A DNA stretch of 64,000 nt from Lithobates sylvaticus (taxonomy: Eukaryota > Chordata > Amphibia > Anura > Ranidae): contig CM053030.1 of NCBI GenBank assembly GCA_028564925.1, forward strand, positions 372,584,945 through 372,648,944, written 5' to 3'. The stretch's first letter is position 1, and every line of letters starts with the position of its first letter. This document shows, piece by piece, positions 47,357-59,083 of the stretch. Under the pieces are notes generated by a model that was given only the letters and a program-made list of their open reading frames with translations, did not search any database and was not told where the DNA came from. The position numbers were made by a program, and so were the translations under genes.

Positions 47357-49452
47357 GGGGGGTGTCTATAGTATGCCTGTGAAGGGGGGCATGTTTCCTG
47401 TGCTTAGAACTGACCCTGCAAAAAGTGTCATTTTTGCAGGAAAAAAAGCTATTTAAAATGACTCGCGGCTAATGTTTGATGGCTCCCGTAACACAGAGAA
47501 CAGTCATTCAATGAAAGCCATTAATAAAAAAAAAGTCATTGATAAAAAATAAAAAAAATTTACAAAAAAAGCGTGGGGGTCCCCCCAAATTCAATAACCA
47601 GGCTCTTTAGGTCTGCTATGGATATTAAGGGGGACCCCAGCCAAAAAAAAATAAAAAATGGCGTGGGGTCCCCCTCAAATCCATACCAGACCCTTATCCG
47701 AGCACACAACCTGGCAGGCCACAGGAAAACAGGGGGGGACGAGAGCGGCCCCCCTCCCTCCTGAACCGTACCAGGCCACATGCCCTCAACATTGGGAGGA
47801 TGCTTTGGGGGTCTGAGACCCCCAAAGCACCTTGTCCCCATGTTGATGAGGACAATGGCCTCTTCCCCACAACCCTGGCCATTGGTTGTTGGGGTCTGCG
47901 GGCGGGGGGCTTATCGGAATCTGGAAGCCCCCTTTAACAAGGGGACCCCCAGATCCAGCCCCCCCCCTGTGTGAAATGGTAAGGGGGCACAAAAGTATCC
48001 CTACCATTTCACCAAAAAAGTGTCAAAAATGGTAAAAATGACAGGAGACGGTCTTTGACAATTCCTTATTAAAATCTTCTTTCTTCTGGTCTTTCTTTCT
48101 TCATCCTTCGGTTTCTTCATCTTCTCCTTCCGGCATCTTCTTCCATCTTCTTCTTCCATCATCTTCTTCCTCCGATCAGCTTCTTCTTGCTCTGGTCTTC
48201 TTGTCCGGCATCTTCTTCCATGGCGTCGGCGTCTCTTCTGGGCCGCTCCGCGCAATGGGAGGCTCCCGCTGTGTGAGGCTTCGCTCCGTCTGACAGGTCT
48301 TTGATAATGGAGGGCACCTGGTGACCCCGCCCCCTCTGACGCACGGGGACATCATGGGGAATTCCCTATGGCTTTCCCCATGACGTCAGAGGGGGGCGGG
48401 GTCACCAGGTGCCCTCCGTTATAAAAGACCTGTCAGACAGAGCAAAGCCTCACACAGCGGGAGCCTCCCATTGCGAGGAGCGGCCCGACAGAAGAACAGA
48501 CGCCGACGCCATGGAAGAAGATGCCGGACGAGAAGGATGAGAAGACCAGCGCAAGAAGAAGCGGATCGGAGGAAGAAGAAGATGGAAGAAGAAGATGGAA
48601 GAAGATGCCGGAAGGAGAAGATGAAGAAACCGAAGGATGAAGAAAGGAAGACCAGAAGAAAGAAGAAAGAAGATTTTAATAAAGGAATTGTCAAAGACCG
48701 TCTCCTGTCATTTTTACCATTTTAGACACTTTTTTGGTGAAATGGTAGGGGTACAAAGTACCCCCTTACCATTTCACACAGGGGGGGACCGGGATCTGGG
48801 GGTCCCCTTGTTAAAGGGGGCTTCCAGATTCCGATAAGCCCCCCGCCCGCAGACCCCCACAACCAATGGCCAGGGTTGTGGGGAAGAGGCCCTTGTCCTC
48901 ATCAACATGGGGACAAGATGCTTTGGGGGTCTCAGACCCCCAAAGCATCCTCCCAATGTTGAGGGCATGTGGCCTGGTAAGGTTCAGGAGGGAGGGGGGC
49001 CCTCTCGTCCCCCCTCTTTTCCTGCGGCCTGCCAGGTTGCGTGCTCGGATAAGGGTCTGGTATAGATTTTGAGGGGGACCCCACGCCATTTTTTTTGGCT
49101 GGGGTTCCCCTTAAAATCCATCCCAGACCTCAAGGGTCTGTTATGGATTTTGAGGGGGACCCCACGCCATTTTTTTTTTGGCCGGGGTCCCCCTTAATAT
49201 CCATAAAAGACATGAAGGGCCTGGTTATTGAATTTGGGGGGACCCCCACGCTTTTTTTTTATCAATGACTTTTTTTTTAATGAATGGCTTTCAATGAATC
49301 ACTGTTCTCTGTGTTACGGGAGCCATCAATACATTAGCCGCGAGTGATTTTAAATAGCTTTTTTCCCTGCAAAAATGACACTTTTTGCAGGGACAGTTCT
49401 AAGCACAGGAAACATGCGCCCCTTCACAGGCATACTATAGACACCCCCCAGG
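47357..49452. repeat. Long palindrome with cargo module inside the hAT-like element
   Basis: The left arm (to ~48350) and right arm (from ~48375) are reverse complements with some divergence: 'ggtgtctatagtatgcctgt' pairs with 'acaggcatactatagacacc'. Inner parts 47570-49255 match the module in 32330-34075 block for block. Tandem 90-bp hairpin units lie at 47575-47690 and 49050-49250. AATAAAGGAATTG at 48678-48690 (and its mirror near 48060) could end arm transcripts. GAA/GAAGAT-rich tracts give Arg/Lys/Glu-rich frames of 84 codons that I do not trust as genes. Confidence 0.82.
48250..48470. promoter_or_regulatory. Bidirectional promoter-like centre (hAT-like element)
   Basis: Around the axis at ~48362: TGACGTCAGAGGGGGGCGGG on the right and CCCGCCCCCTCTGACG on the left, 'ggtcaccaggtgccctcc' on both sides, then GTTATAAAAGACC on the right (48418-48430). 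The mirror on the left reads TTATCAAAGACC, so one TATA box looks decayed. CRE, GC box and TATA are in the same order as at 8025-8130. Confidence 0.58.
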
Positions 49453-50017
49453 TACGAAATTTAAAGGAATATTACACTTTTATTGTTTCAATTTAAGCAG
49501 TATTAAAATCACTGCTCCTGAAAAAACGGCCGTTTAAAAAAAAAAAAATTGCATTGATACATGTCCCCTGGGGCAGGACCCAGGTCCCCAAACACTTTTT
49601 ATGACAATAACATGCATATTAGCCTTTAAAATTAGCACTTTTGATTTCGAACGTTCGCATCCATTGTAACTAATAGGGTTGTAATGCTTGCACAGACTTT
49701 AGGTCCGTTCGCGGGTTCTGGTGCGAGCCGAACCTAATTGTCATATACTTATGGTATAGGTAGCGCCACTGACCTCAGTTTTAATATCTATTTTGCACAC
49801 TACCGGAGCCCCTATTAGGTTAGCTCTTGTTCTTTTCTGGGGAGACTGCAACCTAATAATATCTTGCCTAAGCGCGGCACTGTATATATTTTTTCCCACA
49901 CTATATAAAGCTGCTTACAGAGCGGCCACGTGTAGTGTTGTTGGCATGGACAGAGAGATAGCTTGAGCTAGATTAGTAGATTAGGCAGGCAGGTTATTTA
50001 TTTAGTTGCAGTGTATT

Positions 50018-50050
50018 TGATATATATATATATACACACACACAGTCAGT

Positions 50051-50092
<42 letters not shown>
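50018..50092. repeat. (TA)n microsatellite next to Tc1
   Basis: Two TA runs (50020-50034 and 50055-50092) separated by CACACA and a short unique stretch. Confidence 0.95.
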
Positions 50093-50094
<2 letters not shown>

Positions 50095-50097
<3 letters not shown>

Positions 50098-50925
50098 TAT
50101 CTCACAAAATTGAGTAGACCTCTCACATTTCTGTAAATATTTTATTATACCTTTTCATGTGACATCACTGAAGAAATGACACTTTGCTACAATGTAAAGT
50201 AGTGAGTGTACAGCAGTGTAAATTTTCTGTCCCCTCAAAATAACTAAACCCACAGCCATGAATGTCTAATCCGCTGGCAACAAAAGTGAGTGCACCCCTA
50301 AGTGCAAATGTCCAAATTGGGCCCAATTAGCCATTTTCCCTCCCTGGTGTCATGTGACTCGTTAGTGTAACAAGGTCTCAGATGTTAATGGGGGAGCAGG
50401 TGTGTTAATTTTGGTGTTATCGCTCTCACTCATACTGGTCCCTGGAAGTTCAACATGGCACCTCATGGCAAAGAACTCTCTTTTGCTCTACATAAAGATG
50501 GCCTAGACTATAAAAAGATTGCCAAGAAACTGAGCTGCATTACGGTAGCCAAGACCATTCAGTGGTTTAACAGAACAGGTTCCATTCAGAACAGGCCTCG
50601 CCATGGTCGACCAAAGAAGTTGAGTGCACGTGCTCAGCGTCATATCCAGAGGTTGTCTTTGGGAAATAGACGTGCGTCAGAATTGAGGTTGAAGGGGTGG
50701 TTGGTCAGCCTGTCAGTGCTCAGACCATACACCGCACACTGCATCAAATTGGTCTGCATGACTGTCGTCCCAGAAGGCGGTATCTTCTTAATATGATGCA
50801 CAAGAAAGAACACAAACAGTTTGTTGAAGACAAGCAGACTAAGGACATGGATTACTGTAACCATGTCCTGTGGTCTGATGAGACCAAGATAAACTTATTT
50901 GGTTCAGATGGTGTCAAGCCAGGGC
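50095..50925 (+). mobile_element. Tc1-like transposon, 3'-truncated (CAGTATCTCACAAAA family)
   Basis: Starts CAGTATCTCACAAAATTGAG. The transposase begins at the ATG at 50455: MAPHGKELSF, KIAKKLSC, KTIQWFNRTGS and NRPRHGRPKKLSARAQRHI, then frame changes, QPVSAQTIHRTLHQIGLH and DYCNHVLWSDETKINLFGSD with the first catalytic Asp. It is cut at 50925, so the rest of the catalytic core and the right end are missing. Same family as 60024-61160. Confidence 0.85.
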
Positions 50926-51639
50926 CTCATCCCATCCCCACAACACTTGCCCGGTGGTTGTGGGGGTCTGAGAGTGGGGGGGCTTATTGGAATCTGGAAG
51001 CCCCCTTTAACAAAGGAGCCCACAGATCCCACCTACCTATATGAAGGGGTATGGGGTATGAATTTTGGGGGGCCCCCACGCCATTTTTTTTAAACTTTTG
51101 GCGTGGAGTTCCCCCTAACATCCATATCAGACCCGAAGGCCTGGTAATGGACTGGGGGGAACCAACGCCGTTTTTTTCAATGATTTTTATGTATATTTCC
51201 GAGATCGGGCAATACATTACAGCCGCAAGCAATTTTAAACAAAATGTTTTCCTTTAGAAATATAATTTTTCTGCGGTACTGTTATAAACATGGGAAAAAT
51301 GCGCTACTTTATAGGCAGACTAAGGGGACCCCCAGGCACGATATTTAAAGCAATATTTAATTATCATCGTTTTACTTTAAGCATTCTTAAAATCACTGCT
51401 CCTGAAAAAATGGGCGTTTCAAAAACTTTTTTTTGCATTGATACATGTCCCCTGGGCCAGTACCCTGGTCCCCAAACACTTTTTATGGCAATAACTTGCA
51501 TAGAAGCCTTGAAAATTAGCACTTTTGATTCTTTACATTCGTGTCCCATAGACTTTAACATTCTTCGCATGTTCGCACACATTTTTCTGGTGCAAACCGA
51601 ACCGAGGGTGTTCAGCTCATCCCTAGATTTCAGTGAGAC

Positions 51640-52596
51640 ATTGGTTACAAACGTTATTGTTAATACCGGCAACCACTGGAAAAATCGTCAGTCATCTGTC
51701 TTCAGTTGCTCGGGCACAGCTGGTGCTGGGCAGCATGCCTGGACAAGTCCTGCTAGCATCAACATGTCTGCCAACTTCAGTTTGTCCAACAAGGGGTTAC
51801 AGCAGCTTGCCCAGGGAGGAGTCTGCCTATCAGTTCCACTAGCTCCAGCCCGTCTGGAAGTTAGGGGGCGGGGCCACGTCCTGGAGGAGACCCAGCATTC
51901 CCTGATAGCATCAGACACCACGAGGTGAAGAAAGATGGCGGAGGGTGGTCGTCTACTGCCAGCTTTGACATGGTTGCTGGAACTGCTGGAGTGGGCACTG
52001 GTGTCTTATTGGAGCACCGTGGGGGATTTGCCTTAGGGATGGTCAATTGGGACAGAGTGGCTCTGCTTACTATGTCCCGATTGCCGGGTACCGACCATGG
52101 TGGTCAGCGCATGGGTCCGGTGTGGCCATTGCAGCAAACTGCTGATACAGCCAGCATCTGCCCAGCAGGAGCCATGATACTATAATTTGGATCTGCTTTC
52201 AGGACTGTGCAATCTACAGCCACGGAAGTCCCGGCAGGCTGGAGAGGGCCTTGAATCATGCCTTAAAGGGGGAGCTGTGTCTGTGCTAGCTGTGCCTGGA
52301 GTCAAGTGTTGTGCAAGAGAGCGTGATAGTCTGCAAGCAAGTGTAGTGCTGGAGGAGTGGAGAAGTGTCTTGTATAAATAGTGTACATAGTTCTGTCCCA
52401 AATTGAATGTTCTGAAATTCTATTGGACATCCCGTATACTTCTATCCCTATCCAAGTTCAAATCCCTCAATAAAAATACAAAAACAAGCATATGGACTGT
52501 TCTTTGTCTATAAGGTGATTGGGAAGTGAATGCCGGGCTGGGCAGGATGACAGGTGGACCACAACTTTCAGCAGCCCCTACGGGGTTACCGCTACA
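51640..52596 (+). mobile_element. LTR fragment (same family as 36.0 kb)
   Basis: Fossil. The 3' part from about 52190 to 52596 matches 36420-36745, with a TATA-like 'cttgtataaatagtg', AATAAAAATAC and the end CCGCTACA at 52596. The upstream boundary is unclear because the hAT-like right end lies at 51625. No internal region follows, so it is a solo or 3' LTR. Family: LTR retroelement, probably related to the endogenous-retrovirus-like fragment at 36 kb. Confidence 0.6.
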
Positions 52597-52737
52597 TTAT
52601 TGTTTTAGTGGTTAGAGTTCACTATAATAGTGATTGCAGCAGTTTAGCAATCTTGCACAATAACCTTTGGCACATAACTTTTACTTTTGTAGGAATATTC
52701 TTTGCGATACACATAGCAGTGCATTAGCATTTGCATA

Positions 52738-53824
52738 TGTAGCGCCGGGCTCCTGATGAGCATGCGCTATGTGTTTTGTTAATTTAATGTTCCTGGAACC
52801 ACAGTTGGGTTTTGGGGTTAATTGTACCAAATTATGGTTTCAGTGCCAGTCTGGCTGGATTGCACTGGGTTCTGCTTGGCCATAGGTGTCGCTGTCACTT
52901 CTGGCTAGCATGAGAATGCAGTTTGGCTGGGAGAATTGAGTGCCAATCTCTCTCGGAACCAACCAGTGAGAGTTTCGTCTTGCTGTGCATTCTGGGAGAG
53001 GGTACTTAAGGTACTGAGATCACGTGCTTCTTGGTTCCGGTCCAGAAGAGCTTTCTGTCCGTTTGGTCCTGGTCCTCCTGACCAGCCCCCAGGGCTTTAA
53101 TGGCCTGGGGTGCGGATCCATCCAATTCCGAGTCTCGGGGCTGGCTAGCCTGTGGGCAAAGTAAATGGAAGGAGGATTCTAAGGTGGTCCGGTGCCGTCT
53201 CGTCTGTGGAGAGGCCCAGCAACTGAGAGAAGCAACCATGGGAGGGCCACGCACAAGGCCACGCACAAGGCTGGTTCCTCAGCAAGAGCCTGGAAGCTAA
53301 TTTGAAAGACACCAAGTGAATCTTCACTCGTACGATATCGCCGGACCGGCTGCAAGATACTGGTACCGTATAAGAGCTCCTTAAGTTTGTCTACATCTTT
53401 CAGTTACAACAAGTCTGTGGCAGAGACTTTATTCACAAGTTCTACAACAAGTCTGTGGCAGAGACTTCACTTTATCTGACACTTCACCGGCTGCTAGATC
53501 TGGTGAGAGAAGGTCTATCCGGTAGCTGTGACAATCCAGTTGTGAGTGGCTACTCACCAGTGGCTGGATTCCTATAGTGAGAGACTTTCAGTTTTTGAGC
53601 AGTTCCAAGAGTACCTGAACTCTCCACCTAAACCCTCTATTCCTAATTGAGAGACTGTGTTTGTCTACCCTTTTTTGCAAATAAAAATCCCAAAGCTGAT
53701 CCAGTGTCAGTTTCTACAGTTTTTTGGGCCATCTACCTCGGGAAACCCCTAGATGCACACGAGGTCAAGAAGGTAATGGTAAGCCCAAATTAAACCAGCA
53801 GCTCCTTCGGGGGTTAGTGCTACA
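52738..53824 (+). mobile_element. Solo LTR, TGTAGC...GCTACA family
   Basis: A 1087-bp fossil LTR with ends TGTAGCGCC / TTAGTGCTACA, flanked by the 4-bp repeat CATA (52734-52737 and 53825-53828). It has a TATA-like 'gtacttaaggtac' and an AATAAAAATCCC signal near 53680. No internal genes. LTR retroelement, family unresolved. The same family is at 54407-55879; their divergence suggests that both are old. Confidence 0.72.
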
Positions 53825-53828
53825 CATA

Positions 53829-54406
53829 AATAATTAAAACACGGTGTGGTTTTGCATCAATTATCATGGCAAACCGCAATGCACAAAGTTGTCACCCAAA
53901 AAGGAGCAGATGCTTCTTTTGGGTGACTAGCTTTGCGTGATGTAGTTTGCCACAATTGCCATGTGATTTATCACGGCAAAACCTCAACGATTTTGGGTGC
54001 CATTAAAAATAAATACAATGTGATTTGAGATCGCGGACAGAATCACAGTGATTCTGCCTGAGATCCCAAAACGCCAAATGTGAATGGAGCATTAGTACAT
54101 TACCCTTACAGCTGATCTTGTCTGCTTCATCTGCAAAAAAAAAAAAGTCTTACCTGTCTTCCAGCAATGTTTTTTCAGAACGTATAATGAGACACGCACA
54201 CGTAGCTCAGTGTACAATCCCACCATCTGCCAGTTGTCGGGATAATTTAACTTCTGTGCACATGTTCAGGTTCAGATGTCATCCCGGGCCGGGCAATCAA
54301 GATGGCCCAAGAAGCTTTAGTTCCACTTTAATTACATTGTCAGCAAGTCCTAATTTCTGAAAAAGCAGCCAGGTGGCAAGTCCAGTGAATAGATTTTTTA
54401 TGATGA
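53829..54406. other. Unassigned region
   Basis: 'gtttgccacaattgcc' and 'atcatggcaaaccgcaa' form an imperfect inverted pair (53865-53965), so a decayed MITE is likely. 'tagttccactttaa' near 54320 resembles the end of the small TTAA MITEs. No gene. Confidence 0.4.
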
Positions 54407-55879
54407 TGTAGCGCCGACACTTTTCTAAAGTGTGCGCTATATATGTAAATTTAGTTTTCCAGAACTGTAATTAAAGAGGAAGTAAAGCCTCCTTAAAAAA
54501 AAAAAAAAAAAAAAAAAAAACAGAACCTGCAAGGCAAAGGCATAATGAACTAGTATGCATAGCATACTAGCTCATTATGAATAACTTACCTGAGAACGAA
54601 GCCCCCGAAGCGACCCTCGTCCACGTCCTCCTCCGCCGCCATCAATCCCGGAGTGACTTCCGGGTCTCTCTGCTCCAGCGCTGTCATTCGCTGGAGTAGC
54701 GATGACGTCACTTCCGCGCATGCGCACGAGAGCGGCATATCGCCGCGATCTTCGGCATGCTCAGTGCGCCTGCGCGCAGCTGTCTACGGCATTAGCCTTA
54801 ATCTAGGCTTACCTGTAGGTCAAAGTAGTTTGTAAGGGTTTACAACCACTTTAACTGGGGGTTAATTGTACAGGTTTTTTTACTTTGGCATCAGTTTGGC
54901 TGGGCTGTACTGAAGTTCTGCCTGGTCATAGGTGCAGTGAGGCACCTGTGACAGGCTGAGAACCAGGTTGGATGTGTTAGGTACCAATCTTTCTCGGAGC
55001 CAATCGGTGGGCGCGTCTGGCCTCGCTGTGTAGTCTGGAAAGGGGTATTTAAGATGCTGAAGTCACATGTTCAGGGTTCGGCTGCTGCTGCTTGGATTCC
55101 TGGTTTCCCGGTCCGGACTAACCCCATGAGGGGTCCCGGACCCAGGAGTGTCTGCCGTCCCCATAAGCATGGTCACCCTGACCCGCCCCAGAGGCCCTCA
55201 TGGTCTGAGGTAGGGATCCGTCCGTTCCTGAGCCTCAGAACTGGCTAGTTCGAGGCCCAGTAAATGAAGGAGGATTCGGAGGTGTCCCGGTGTGCTCTCG
55301 GCATTGGAGAGACACAGCAACTCCTACAGGTGACCAGGGGAGGACTCTTCAGAGGAGGGCCAAGAGGCTGGCTGCTTGGTAAGAGCCTGGGAGCTGAAGT
55401 TGTATGGACACTAGAGAATCCACACTTCTCACAGTATCGCCAAGAAGGCTGAAAGATCCAGGTACTGTGGGAAAGGTTCCTAACTTATCTTCAGTTACAA
55501 TCTAGTCTGTAGCAGAGACTTTGCAAATTTTCCGAGTCACATGTTGGCTGCTAAATCTATGGTTAGAGGTTTATCCAGCAGTGAAGTGCCCAGTTGCGAG
55601 AGGACACTCTTTGGGCTATCTAAGAGACATTCAATTGATGTCAGCAGTTCTAAGTGCCTGAGTTTTATCACCCGTGCCCTCTAATCCCAATTGAGACTGT
55701 GTTATAGTTGGATGTTACCCCTGCAAAATAAAAATCCTCAAAAGGACTTTTGTGTGTCAGCATCTGAAGTTACTGGGTACAAACCCTGGGAAACCCTAGA
55801 CAACGAACGACGAGCTACGAGGAGGTAATTGGTAAGCCCAGAAAATTCAAGGTCGCCCCAAGGGATTATGGCCGCTACA
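54407..55879 (+). mobile_element. Solo LTR, TGTAGC...GCTACA family, interrupted by MITE
   Basis: Fossil LTR with ends TGTAGCGCC / GCCGCTACA and 4-bp repeat ATGA (54403-54406, 55880-55883). It is 1473 bp long because a TTAA MITE (54475-54850) sits inside. Shared blocks with 52738-53824 include 'gggttaattgta', 'gtctgtagcagagact'-like and 'aaataaaaatcc' segments. No internal genes. Confidence 0.72.
54475..54850. mobile_element. TTAA-flanked MITE inside a solo LTR
   Basis: 376 bp between TTAA at 54471-54474 and 54851-54854; ends AGAGGAAGTAAAGCC and GGGTTTACAACCACT are imperfect inverted repeats. Contains an A-run, 'atgcatagcatactag' and TGACGTCACTTCCGCGCATG. Similar in design to the element at 18479-18722. 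Confidence 0.7.
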
Positions 55880-55883
55880 ATGA

Positions 55884-56784
55884 TTTTTTTTTTTTAACAA
55901 ACTTAATTGTAACTTCTTGAGTATAATCTGTGACAATATGGCCTGCTTCTCCTCACCTGCAAAATATCTTGCTATGATATCAAGCTGCCTTAAATTTTGG
56001 CTTATATGGTAGCTCTAGCAACCAACAGTTCTTCTTCATTGTACTTCCCTACACTCTCCATTGAACTTTTAAATCTAATGCTGTACTAACTCCGGAGTAG
56101 AAAAATGGCTCAGAATACATTATATGGTGTCACAGCTTCAGCCAGTTCTGTTTTTAGCTTCCTGACAGGCCCACGATATTCAAGACACTGCAACGTTTCC
56201 AAGGCAACCAGCCCTCATCTGTCTCTCACCACCTCGGTGTCTTGTGTGCTCTCTTTCTCACACATTGACAAGAACCCAGAGCTGCATATTCCTGTCTTCA
56301 TTGTAGCAAGAGAAACTATCAGTCAACATTAGGCTTGCCACCTGGCGATAAAAATCTTAAAGCTAATGTTAACAATAGGCAATAAACTATAATACCTCCC
56401 TTCACAAGGGTGGCCAGGGGCAGTAAAAACAGGTGGCAGAGCCACAGATTTACCATTCCCCCCGGCTATTCACCGGAAGTCTAAAACACAGATAGAAGAG
56501 GCTGTTCACATGCAGCAGCCACAATGCTCTGTGTTGCAGCCACGGCAAATTTAACGCAACATGTCAAGTCAACATGTCATTCAAATCAATGAGGTTGCAC
56601 CACAACTGTGCGCCAAATGCTTGGCTCACAGTTGCCGCACATTAGCCCCATTATAAAGGGCCATTTGGAAAAAAGAAAACAGAACAAAATAAACATTCAG
56701 AAGGTGGCAGGATCGCTGTTTAATCACACTCCGAAAAGTATTCCACTCTGCATTTTTCAGAGCATAGGCTAATGTGAACCTAGC
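55884..56784. other. Unassigned region
   Basis: No gene or repeat terminus recognised. A 75-codon frame at 56105-56332 has no motif or splice context that I trust. Confidence 0.4.
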
Positions 56785-57804
56785 TGTAGCACACCCCCAT
56801 AGGGACTGCTAATGAACTTGAATCCCCCACTCCAGCACAGCCAGGCACACTGAACTTTCACAAGCATCCAGAGTCAGAGAACAGTCCGTGACTTTTGTTT
56901 TTGTTATTTATTAGAGGGTTAATAATTTGGATAGGGATGGAAGGTTATGGGATTGACTTGACTTCAGGGACATCTTCCTATATATAGTCTATATACAGTC
57001 ACTTTCCTCCTGCACAGCACTTGCATGCTCCAGCTGAATCACTTTGACTTATCTGACAGGCTCCCAGTCAGATTAGCAATGGTCCTTTACAGGTAGGAGC
57101 TCGTAGCCCCCCTTTTTGTGTAGCATAGTGTAGTGAAACAGCTTGTAACTCTTCCTCTGTGGCCACTGATCCCAGCACCACCTCTTCAGGCACTGCCAAC
57201 CCAGCTGCAGCTGCCCCTTTCTCTAGCCCTCCAAGCTAACTCTCCACACCAGTCCACCTGTCTGACTCTTCATCAGCCCACCCGGCTGACTCTCAGGAGA
57301 TCTCCCAGGGAAGGATGAAGAATTAAGCACACCGCTGTCTTCAGGGAGACTGGTACATGTGGAAGTCTTCCCCCTTGTTGGTCCCCAACAGTGTTGACTA
57401 CTCACTCTATCCTCTCTCTTGCTCCTGTGCCTCCAGGAAAGCCTCCTCCTGTGTGTTCTAGCCATATTCTTTCAGCACCCGAGCCCCTACCCCACCACCC
57501 CCAGACTAGGGGGCACCCCTGAACCTCCTCAACACTGTATCTCTGTCTTCCACCCAACTGCCCTGCTGCTATTTATGGAATGGTCTCAGCCCCCTGCCAG
57601 CCTACCTCTGAGGATTGGCTGAGGCTCCATAAATATTCGAAGACCACCCACAAAGACCAGGGGGAGGCACCAGAGAGCTGCCATGATGAGTCGCCAAGCC
57701 CTGAAACTTAGTAAACCCTGACCCAGATTTCATAGCTCAGGCTTAGCCCTGAGCTAAACCAAACTTCCCTACTCTACTTCTAGTACACACTAAAGGGTGC
57801 TACA
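56785..57804 (-). mobile_element. Solo LTR on minus strand, TGTAGC...GCTACA family
   Basis: Fossil LTR, 1020 bp, with plus-strand ends TGTAGCACACCCC and AAAGGGTGCTACA. On the minus strand it has TATA-like 'ccataaatagc' and an AATAAATAACAAAAAC signal near 56905, then 'cacggactgttctctg', which parallels 'catatggactgttc' in the LTRs at 36.6 and 52.5 kb. No clear target duplication. No internal genes. Confidence 0.65.
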
Positions 57805-59083
57805 TTATTTGTACCCATAAAACTGCATATGGCTTACAATCCTTTTTAAAGTTGTTGGTTACACTGTTGCTAGGTTATCAGCATACCTGTGCACTTGCTG
57901 GATCTCACCTGGCACTGCCTATTTTTCATTTAGGTCAAGGTATGGTTTTCAAATCAGTGACATCAGTGAGTTACTCAATCACACATACTATGCAGCCTGC
58001 CTAGAGAGGAGGAAGGAGGGTGTTTTGCACTGTCCTAAATCACTAGCACATTACAGCAGAGGGCTAGCAGTGTCTGAAGTGTATGTGCACAGTAAGGCCT
58101 CATTCACATGACAAAAATATTCCAGCTGAATATAGTATATGAAAGAATATAGTAAATTCATGCAGCTGTATGAAGCAATGGCAAGCTGACAATGACCACA
58201 GCTGTCTACTGGTGTTCTGGTGTAATCACACAAACAGGGATTACCTGTGGTTTGGGACAGGTGATTGCCCCTAGACAGAAACAGCTTGGGTCCAGGAGTG
58301 ATCATCTGTCCCTAACTGCAGGTATCTGCTCCATGTTACAGCCAAAAGCTGGTGGACAGCTGTTGCTGCTATCAACCTCTCCTTGCTTTGTACAGGCCCA
58401 GCAGCCACCTGTAAATCCAGCCACAAGAATCCACTAAAGTCTGTGAATAAGGCCTAAGGCTGGTACATGGTGATAAAAAATGTAGCGCTAAAGTAAACAC
58501 AATGTAAAAAAAGTGAATACAAAAATAAGACACACCTGTGGCGTGAAAATAAGAATAAACACAATATAATAAAGTGAATACAAAACAAATATATAGCACA
58601 TGTGACTTGAATGAAGTCCAAGTGGGGACTAAATGAATGGGGTTGAACCCAAAATGAGTGAGAAACAATTGTATAATAACAAGTCCAAATAAGTCAAATG
58701 AGGCACTGATATCCGCGGATCTCTGTAGACAATTCTAGAGCATGAAAAGGCTGGACAGAGGTGTCTAATACGACTTGATAGATGGTGTAGAGAGATTGAA
58801 TACTCTTACCACAAAGGTTGGATACAACTGCCATACGACATTGTATCTTGTAGGCTTGTGCGCTAAACCTCTTGCGCTGGAGGATACTGGATCAAGCAGG
58901 CGGGAACCAGGCAACAAATCATAATGAATGATCTGAATTGATTTGTATCCATTTCTTTTATGTTGCAATAACATTTTTCATTATTATGAAAAAAGCACTA
59001 CATATGAAATGTAAACATATTGCAATATTGCAGTAAGACTACTTTCACATCGATCCACTGCAAAAACGTGGCAAAAATGCATA
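57805..59083. other. Unassigned region
   Basis: No gene recognised. Bases 58480-58600 contain 'tagcgctaaagtaaacac' and repeated 'gtgaatacaaaa' segments, loosely like the outer edge of the foldback element at 25486 ('ggcgctaaataaaacg'). Confidence 0.4.

Larger units (their letters stand above)
46931..49736. mobile_element. Complete 2.8-kb hAT-like palindromic element
   Basis: Flanked by the 8-bp direct repeat ATTGTCAT (46923-46930 and 49737-49744), the hAT target-duplication length. Ends are TAGGGATGGGC and, inverted, TAGGTTCGGCTCG. The left shell (46931-47350) has 'gcgttcgcc', 'gcatgcttggccaatcaaag' and a TATA box; the right shell (49455-49736) has 'cccctggggcaggaccca'. Between them 47357-49452 is a long palindrome centred at ~48362. 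No transposase: non-autonomous. It sits 41 bp from the Harbinger right end. Confidence 0.87.
49890..51625 (+). mobile_element. hAT-like palindromic element, copy 4, hit by Tc1
   Basis: Bases 49890-50092 match the left-shell TATA region and the 'gcagtgtatttgatata' segment also seen at 7818. A Tc1 copy occupies 50095-50925. Bases 50926-51300 are right-arm cargo module and 51300-51625 the right shell, ending GTTCAGCTCATCCCTA at 51625. Much of the interior is gone, with the break at the truncated Tc1. Confidence 0.7.
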
